DNA from: JBCCRH01 sp039208045
Lineage (GTDB): Bacteria > Bacteroidota > Bacteroidia > Chitinophagales > Saprospiraceae
Direction of reading: 5' to 3'
NCBI GenBank assembly: GCA_039208045.1
Contig: JBCCRH010000181.1
Coordinates: 1 to 11,219, forward strand
DNA: 11,219 nt
Under the pieces are notes generated by a model. The model was given only the letters and a program-made list of their open reading frames with translations, did no database searches and was not told the origin of the DNA. Within the stretch, counting starts at the first letter, position 1, and each line of letters starts with the position of its first letter. Positions 6,021 to 11,219 of the stretch are shown here, piece after piece. Position numbers and translations under genes: made by a program.

Positions 6021-9000
6021 CTACCCCGTCGCTACCGCTACCTTCACGGCTACGTAGGGTTGTTCATTTTTGCGTTCGAGGACGGCTTTGTATTCTCTTG
6101 GCATGACCTTGATGAAGCTGCTTAGGCTAGTTGCCCAGTCTTCGAGTAAGGCCAGTGCTCTTTTGCTGCCGGTATAGCTGAAATGGTTACGCACGAGTTG
6201 CTGCAAGAGTTCTTTGTCGTACTCACTGAGCGGATCGAGATCGACCATTTCGGGGTTTACATTTTGGTAAAATTTTTTGTCGGGATCATAGATATAGGCG
6301 AAGCCACCGCTCATACCTGCGGCGAAGTTCTTGCCGGTAGGGCCTAAGACAACGATCAAGCCGCCGGTCATATACTCACAGCCGTGGTCTCCAATGCCCT
6401 CTACTACAGCCTTTACTCCTGAATTACGCACCGCGAAGCGTTCGCCTGCACAGCCCAGGATATAGGCCTCACCCGATGTGGCACCATAAAAGGCGACATT
6501 ACCTATGATAATATTTTCGCTAGCCTCGAAAGGTGCTTCGCGGTCTGGTACTACGATTAGGCGCCCGCCAGATAGGCCTTTGCCAAAGTAATCGTTGGCT
6601 TCTCCTTCGAGCATAAATTGGATGCCTTTGGCACCAAATGCTCCAAAACTTTGCCCTGCGGACCCTCTGAAATTGAACTGAATGGTACCATCTGGTAGGC
6701 CTTCTTTGCCAAATTGTTTGGAGATTTCATGCGAAAGCATCGTACCCACCGCTCGATCTGTATTGCAGATGGGGAAGCTTGATTCTACTACTTTTCCTTT
6801 TGTTAGGGCAAGCTTGGCATAGCGGATAAGCTTGTGGTCGAGTACCTGATCAATGCCGTGATCCTGTGCTACTTTCTTGTACAGCCCGATGGATTCATGG
6901 GCGGGTTCTTTGTATAAGATCGGGCTTAAGTCTAGCTGCTTATACTTCCAATGATCGATATTTTGCTTTAGCTTTAGTAGCTCCACCTGGCCCACCATTT
7001 CATCCACAGTAGCAAAGCCCAGCTCTGCCATAATACTTCTTAAATCCTCTGCCAAGAAGGTGAAGAAGTTAATAATGTGTTCCGGTTTGCCGGTGAATCG
7101 TTTTCTAAGCTCGGGGTCTTGTGTAGCGATACCAACAGGGCAGGTATTGAGGTGGCATTTACGCATCATAATACAGCCTTCTACAATTAGGGCAGCTGTG
7201 GCGACGCCCCATTCCTCTGCGCCCAGCAGGGTGGCTATCGCTAAATCTCTGCCGGTACGAATCTGGCCATCGGTTTGTAAACGTACGCGGTCGCGCAGCT
7301 TATTCTTAACCAGTGTTTGATGTGTTTCGGCAAGGCCTAATTCCCAGGGCAAGCCTGCATGGCGGATCGACGTAAGCGGGGAAGCTCCTGTACCGCCATC
7401 GTGCCCAGAGATCAAAATAGCATCGGCATGCGCCTTTGCCACTCCGGAGGCAATGATACCGACTCCTGCTTTGGATACCAATTTTACATTGATACGCGCT
7501 GCTGGATTCGAATTTTTTAAATCAAAAATCAGCTGCGCCAAATCTTCAATCGAATAAATATCGTGATGGGGTGGGGGAGAAATCAAACCTACTCCCGGCG
7601 TAGAATGCCGTACCCGACCAATCCAATCATCCACCTTATGCCCAGGCAATTGTCCGCCTTCCCCAGGCTTAGCTCCTTGTGCCATTTTGATCTGAATCTC
7701 ATCGGCATTGGTCAAGTAGTAGCTGGTTACGCCAAAGCGCCCAGAAGCGACCTGCTTGGTAGCGGAGCGCTCCCAATCGCCATTAGCTTTGCGGATGAAG
7801 CGGCTTTCGTCTTCGCCGCCTTCGCCACTATTACTTTTTGCACCGATGCGATTCATGGCAATGGCAAGGGTAGAATGCGCTTCGTGCGAAATGGAGCCAA
7901 AAGACATAGCCCCCGTCACGAAACGTTTCAGGATATTTTCAACAGGTTCGACCTCGTCTATCGGAATCTGCTCGCCTTTACGGAAAGTCAACAACCCCCT
8001 CAGCGTAAGGGCTTTTTCATTTTGGGTATCAATAATATCAGCGTATTTGCGATAAGCATCCGCATCATTTGTACGAGCAGCCAGCTGCAAATAGTGTACC
8101 GACTTGGGATTAAACAGGTGTGCTTCACCTCGGCGCTTCCACTGGAATACACCGCCCACTTCTAGCTGTGGGTTTGGGCTAGGTTTTGGAGGGTAGGCCA
8201 AAAGGTGACGTGTGAGGACTTCCCGGGCAATACCATCAAATCCAATACCCTGAATACGAGAGATGGTACCTTTGAAGCATCGATCAACAACGGCCTTCTC
8301 AATGCCTAGCGCTTCAAAAATCTGAGCACCTTGGTACGATTGAAGGGTAGAGATACCAATCTTGGACATAATTTTTAGTAAGCCCTTGTCCACTGCTTTA
8401 TTATAGATGCTGATTAGTTCCCCCAGCGGGCGATGATCTTCAAAGAAGTTCTTGCTGTGTAAGTTGGCAATAGTAGCATAGGTCATATACGGATTGACGG
8501 CACTTGCTCCATAACCGATTAAAGTCGCAAAGTGGTGGGTTTCACGCACATCACCTGCCTCCACGACGATAGAAGTCAGACTGCGCTGACCCGTCTGAAT
8601 GAGGTGATGGTGGATGGCTCCAACGGCCAAGAGCGAAGGAATTGGCGCCATCAGATTATCTGCCTGGCGATCAGAAAGCACTAAAATATTGGTGCCTTGG
8701 TGTACAAAATCTTCCGCCACCGCACAAATGTGATCAATAGCGGCACTCAAGCGCCCTTTTTGGCTATCTGCTCGGAACAGGATATCAATGACCCCCGACT
8801 TAAAATTGGGATGACTGCACTGCTTTATCTTGTGAATCTCTTCATTTCGAAGAATAGGGCGATCTAGATGAATAAAACGTGCACGCTCTGGCGTCGGATT
8901 CATAATATTACCCGAGCCCCCAAGCATAGCGAAAAGCGACATCACCGAGCGCTCCCGAATAGGATCAATCGGTGGATTGGTGACTTGTGCAAAAAGCTGT

Positions 9001-10559
9001 TTGAAGTAATTCGATAAATGCTGTGCCTGATGCGATAGGCAAGCCAAGGGCGTATCCGCACCCATCGATCCAATCGGATCCTTACCTGCCTTAATCATTG
9101 GGCCGATGAGCACCTTCAAATCTTCTTTAGTAAACCCAAACAATTGTTGGCGTCGGAATAGTGTATTTTTGTCTAAGCTAACTTTAGGGCCAGTACTTTC
9201 TGTTTGTAAATCTTCAAGGGTAATGCGGTGCTCGTCTAACCAATCGCGGTAGGGCAGGCGGGTACAGATAGTTGCTTTCAACTCATCATCGCCAATTACT
9301 CGCTTTTCATCCATATCGGCGATCAATATTTTTCCTGGCTGTAGCCGGCCTTTTAAAACTACCCTAGATTGATCTACCGGTAGAGCCCCTGCTTCTGACG
9401 CCACAATCAAGGTGTTATCTTCTGTGAGGAGGTAACGCGAAGGCCGCAATCCATTGCGATCGAGCGTAGCACCAATTAGAATACCATCGGTAAAACAAAT
9501 GGAGGCAGGGCCATCCCAAGGCTCCATTAGCGTTTTATGGTATTCATAAAAAGCCCGTTTTTCATCCGCCATTAGCTCGTCGTTTTGCCAAGCTTCCGGA
9601 ATCATCATCATTAGGGCATGCGGTAAGGAATACCCTCCTAGTACTAAGAATTCGAGGACATTATCAAAGTTACCCGAATCGGAGAGGTTTTGGCCACAGA
9701 TAGGGTACAGTTTCTCTAGTTCTTGCGCGGTAAAATTGGTAGCTTCCAGCATTTGCTCCTTAGATTTCCACCAATTTAGATTTCCCTTAATCGTATTAAT
9801 TTCTCCATTATGCGCAATATATCTGAAGGGTTGCGCCAGTTTCCATTTTGGCACTGTATTCGTAGAAAAGCGGGAATGGACGAGGGCGATACCAGAGGTA
9901 CAAAGCTCATCGTGCAAATCAGGGAAGTAAGGGCGTAACTGATAGGTGGTGAGCTGGCCTTTGTAGACTACCGTTTTATAAGAGAATGAGGTAATATAGA
10001 AGCCATCCCTCGACTGTGGGAAGGTCTTATGAATATTGTGTGTGGCATATTTTCGAAGCACATAGAGGCGGCGCTCTAGCGCTTTGCAATCCATTTGTTC
10101 CTTTGGCATTACAAAGACCTGTTCGATACGTGGCTCTACTGCTACTGCTGATTCGCCGAGCTCCTCATTATCAGTAGGCACTTTTCGGTACCCTAATACC
10201 TTAAAGCCCAATTCATCGATGTAATCATTAAAAAGTACCCGACATTGCCTACGCAATACTCGATCATTTGGGAAAAAGACGACTCCAACACCATACTCGC
10301 TAAAAGCAGGTAGTTCAAAACCTAGCTCCTTACACTTTTTCTGAAAGAATTCGTGTGGCGTCTGTATGAGGATACCTGCGCCATCCCCCGTATTGGGCTC
10401 ACAGCCACAAGCGCCGCGATGCTCCATATTAGTCAGCATCAATAAAGCATCTTCAATGAGCCTGTGCGTCTTATTACCGTTGAGGTTGGCTATCAAACCA
10501 GCTCCACAGGAGTCCTTCTCTAATTCAGGGACATAGAGACTTTGTGCAACTTCATCCAT
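6021..10559 (-). CDS. gltB: Glutamate synthase large (alpha) subunit
   Basis: A complete 1512-residue GltB, close to the usual ~1500. It releases ammonia from glutamine at an N-terminal Ntn-amidotransferase site, channels it through the protein and combines it with 2-oxoglutarate at an FMN site to give glutamate. Cys18 in KDSCGAGL should be the nucleophile exposed after removal of a 17-residue propeptide, shorter than that of E. coli. The amidotransferase domain runs to about residue 430 and is followed by a central domain. The FMN-binding synthase domain (about 840-1215) contains GAKSNSGEGGE (906-916) and the 3Fe-4S ligands Cys1129, Cys1135 and Cys1140 (Cx5Cx4C). The C-terminal GXGXG beta-helix includes GSAGQSFGAFG (1299-1309) and GEANDYFGKGLSGGR. 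The ATG at 10557-10559 has no SD, as is normal in Bacteroidota. It is first in an apparent gltB-gltD transcript, with a candidate promoter about 130 bp upstream. Confidence 0.97.
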   Translation of the reverse strand: MDEVAQSLYVPELEKDSCGAGLIANLNGNKTHRLIEDALLMLTNMEHRGACGCEPNTGDGAGILIQTPHEFFQKKCKELGFELPAFSEYGVGVVFFPNDRVLRRQCRVLFNDYIDELGFKVLGYRKVPTDNEELGESAVAVEPRIEQVFVMPKEQMDCKALERRLYVLRKYATHNIHKTFPQSRDGFYITSFSYKTVVYKGQLTTYQLRPYFPDLHDELCTSGIALVHSRFSTNTVPKWKLAQPFRYIAHNGEINTIKGNLNWWKSKEQMLEATNFTAQELEKLYPICGQNLSDSGNFDNVLEFLVLGGYSLPHALMMMIPEAWQNDELMADEKRAFYEYHKTLMEPWDGPASICFTDGILIGATLDRNGLRPSRYLLTEDNTLIVASEAGALPVDQSRVVLKGRLQPGKILIADMDEKRVIGDDELKATICTRLPYRDWLDEHRITLEDLQTESTGPKVSLDKNTLFRRQQLFGFTKEDLKVLIGPMIKAGKDPIGSMGADTPLACLSHQAQHLSNYFKQLFAQVTNPPIDPIRERSVMSLFAMLGGSGNIMNPTPERARFIHLDRPILRNEEIHKIKQCSHPNFKSGVIDILFRADSQKGRLSAAIDHICAVAEDFVHQGTNILVLSDRQADNLMAPIPSLLAVGAIHHHLIQTGQRSLTSIVVEAGDVRETHHFATLIGYGASAVNPYMTYATIANLHSKNFFEDHRPLGELISIYNKAVDKGLLKIMSKIGISTLQSYQGAQIFEALGIEKAVVDRCFKGTISRIQGIGFDGIAREVLTRHLLAYPPKPSPNPQLEVGGVFQWKRRGEAHLFNPKSVHYLQLAARTNDADAYRKYADIIDTQNEKALTLRGLLTFRKGEQIPIDEVEPVENILKRFVTGAMSFGSISHEAHSTLAIAMNRIGAKSNSGEGGEDESRFIRKANGDWERSATKQVASGRFGVTSYYLTNADEIQIKMAQGAKPGEGGQLPGHKVDDWIGRVRHSTPGVGLISPPPHHDIYSIEDLAQLIFDLKNSNPAARINVKLVSKAGVGIIASGVAKAHADAILISGHDGGTGASPLTSIRHAGLPWELGLAETHQTLVKNKLRDRVRLQTDGQIRTGRDLAIATLLGAEEWGVATAALIVEGCIMMRKCHLNTCPVGIATQDPELRKRFTGKPEHIINFFTFLAEDLRSIMAELGFATVDEMVGQVELLKLKQNIDHWKYKQLDLSPILYKEPAHESIGLYKKVAQDHGIDQVLDHKLIRYAKLALTKGKVVESSFPICNTDRAVGTMLSHEISKQFGKEGLPDGTIQFNFRGSAGQSFGAFGAKGIQFMLEGEANDYFGKGLSGGRLIVVPDREAPFEASENIIIGNVAFYGATSGEAYILGCAGERFAVRNSGVKAVVEGIGDHGCEYMTGGLIVVLGPTGKNFAAGMSGGFAYIYDPDKKFYQNVNPEMVDLDPLSEYDKELLQQLVRNHFSYTGSKRALALLEDWATSLSSFIKVMPREYKAVLERKNEQPYVAVKVAVATG

Positions 10560-10688
10560 AGTTGTAAGCTGTTGAATCTTAACGCAATAGGTGGTGGTCT
10601 AAGCGTAGTTATAAATTAATTGTGTTTTTTGCTTGGTAGTTTACTTGGGTAGGGAAAAGAGGTGCTTGGTTCTTGACAGGTGGGCTTT

Positions 10689-10720
10689 CAAAGATAAAAA
10701 TTGTGCATATCAGAAAGCAA
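10689..10720 (-). promoter_or_regulatory. Candidate gltB promoter
   Basis: On the minus strand, 10696-10689 reads TATCTTTG, an exact match to the Bacteroidota -7 box TAnnTTTG. A TTGC at 10720-10717 lies about 20 bp upstream, roughly where the TTTG -33 box is expected, but it matches only partly. The resulting leader to the gltB ATG would be about 120 nt. It is the only exact minus-strand TAnnTTTG I found in this intergenic region. Confidence 0.4.
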
Positions 10721-10788
10721 TAGTATTTTATTTTATCTACGATGTCTAAGATGCTATTTGATTTGGTTTTTTTGATACATTGCGTAAT

Positions 10789-10804
10789 ATTTACTTTAGT
10801 AAAT
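10789..10804. promoter_or_regulatory. 16-bp near-perfect palindrome, operator-like
   Basis: ATTTACT (10789-10795) and AGTAAAT (10798-10804) are perfect inverted halves around a TT centre. The site lies about 93 bp upstream of the candidate gltB -7 box, an upstream position compatible with an activator or other regulator. The half-site AGTAAA recurs at 10865-10870 and, inverted, at 10928-10933. The A+T-rich context raises the chance of coincidence, and no regulator family is assigned. Confidence 0.35.
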
Positions 10805-10861
10805 TAAAATATATTAGGGTTACAGGTGGAGTTATTTTAAATAAATTTGGCCTTAATGGGG

Positions 10862-10936
10862 TGTAGTAAAATTATATTTTTTACCCAAAAAGTAAGAATC
10901 GCTCTTCTTATTGACAGATAGAACCATTTTACTACA
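10862..10936. repeat. 11-bp perfect long-range inverted repeat
   Basis: TGTAGTAAAAT (10862-10872) is the exact reverse complement of ATTTTACTACA (10926-10936), with 53 bp between the arms. A smaller hairpin lies inside it. It begins 4 bp after the stop of the Hpt-containing gene. It may enclose that gene's transcript end or carry paired protein-binding half-sites. Confidence 0.5.
10887..10912 (-). terminator. Weak intrinsic terminator after the Hpt gene
   Basis: On the minus strand a stem AATAAGAA / TTCTTA-type (6 perfect pairs, 10893-10898 with 10905-10910, plus G-T and A-T extensions) is followed by C and a run of five T (10891-10887). It lies about 30 nt past the Hpt gene stop at 10940-10942. 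The stem is A+T-rich, so it would be weak alone; the surrounding 11-bp inverted repeat could strengthen it. Confidence 0.4.
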
Positions 10937-10939
10937 AAA

Positions 10940-11219
10940 TCAGAGTTCCTCTGAGAGTTGTTCTTTCAAAATGGGGAAAAAGGCGATGACTTCAGATCGA
11001 AGTCTAGTGACTAAAGCACTCAGTAGCTTATAGTCGAGAGACGGCAGCTTAGTCTGTTGCTCAATTTTAGCAGCTAGCCCTTCCTGATTAGCCATCCCAA
11101 GCATGAGCAGATTAGGCTTTAGGCGATGTGCATTCTGGTAGATACGATCTTTATCCTTAGCTTGGAGGGCTAGCTGTAGATGATCCAGAATGCTCGGTGC
11201 TTCTTCTAAAAAAGTTTGA
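10940..11219 (-). CDS. Hpt domain protein, C-terminal part (cut by window edge)
   Basis: An open frame enters from the right edge (reading from 11218) and ends at a TGA at 10942-10940, leaving 92 visible residues. They match a histidine phosphotransfer (Hpt) domain: a leading helix (IL..LQLALQAKD), then NAHRLKPNLLMLGM, in which visible residue His31 is the expected phosphorylated histidine, followed by helices rich in Lys and Glu. The HxLKP form with a Gly six residues later is common in Bacteroidota. Hpt domains relay phosphate between receiver domains, so this is either the C-terminal end of a hybrid sensor kinase or a stand-alone phosphotransferase; the missing N-terminal part would decide. 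The domain ends close to the stop, as in ArcB/BarA-type hybrid kinases. It is same-strand and upstream of gltB, but 380 bp and a terminator-like hairpin separate them. Confidence 0.8.
   Translation of the reverse strand, partial: QTFLEEAPSILDHLQLALQAKDKDRIYQNAHRLKPNLLMLGMANQEGLAAKIEQQTKLPSLDYKLLSALVTRLRSEVIAFFPILKEQLSEEL

Larger units (their letters stand above)
10560..10939. other. 380-bp A+T-rich region upstream of gltB
   Basis: No convincing coding sequence on either strand. It separates the gltB start from the stop of the upstream Hpt-containing gene, both on the minus strand. It holds a candidate Bacteroidota promoter, a 16-bp palindrome, an 11-bp long-range inverted repeat and a weak terminator, listed separately. 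The length and the A+T-rich core (about 10720-10890) suggest a regulated promoter for the glutamate synthase genes. Confidence 0.6.

Noticed and set aside
7563..8165. Plus-strand open frame of about 200 codons inside gltB
   Set aside because: It is antisense to the conserved FMN domain of gltB, and its composition reflects the complement of that gene; no independent protein signature.
10842..10849. Exact TAnnTTTG box (TAAATTTG) on the plus strand
   Set aside because: It points toward the end of the minus-strand Hpt gene with no plus-strand gene following and no TTTG at the -33 position; likely chance in A+T-rich DNA.

Overview
The window looks like a chromosomal segment of a Bacteroidota bacterium, probably a marine or environmental Saprospiria/Lewinella-type relative. 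The reasons are that the genes lack Shine-Dalgarno leaders, one exact Bacteroidota-type -7 box (TAnnTTTG) lies upstream of gltB, the Hpt motif reads HRLKPN in the style of that phylum, and several proteins have a Bacteroidota flavour. This placement is an inference from style, not from a marker gene.

Left part (1-2119, minus strand): a 290-residue peptidoglycan-binding plus GH25 lysozyme-type protein sits 44 bp downstream of a complete low-specificity threonine aldolase. They are plausibly cotranscribed, although their functions are unrelated.

Middle-left (2214-3288): a visibly A+T-richer two-gene plus-strand cassette. The first gene encodes a membrane-anchored protein with a C-terminal GIY-YIG-like domain resembling C-terminal toxin domains of Bacteroidota polymorphic toxins. 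It overlaps by one base (TAATG) an unrecognised 142-residue gene in the position of an immunity gene. Just after it, between convergent genes, is a pair of inverted hairpins resembling a REPIN (a mobile REP doublet).

Middle to right (3305-10559, minus strand): the glutamate synthase genes gltB (1512 aa) and gltD (489 aa), followed 53 bp downstream by a phytanoyl-CoA dioxygenase-family gene. GltB and GltD together make glutamate from 2-oxoglutarate, glutamine and NADPH. Unusually, the 239 bp between gltB and gltD is filled by about 20 tandem copies of an 8-bp unit (GTTTRRGR). These are arranged in three ~41-bp higher-order blocks and faced by six or seven copies in the opposite orientation, so the gltB-gltD mRNA can fold a long hairpin between the two cistrons.

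Right end (10560-11219): a 380-bp A+T-rich gltB upstream region with a candidate promoter, a 16-bp palindrome and a long-range inverted repeat, then the C-terminal end of an Hpt phosphotransfer protein cut by the window edge. No tRNA, rRNA, CRISPR array or transposase gene was seen.
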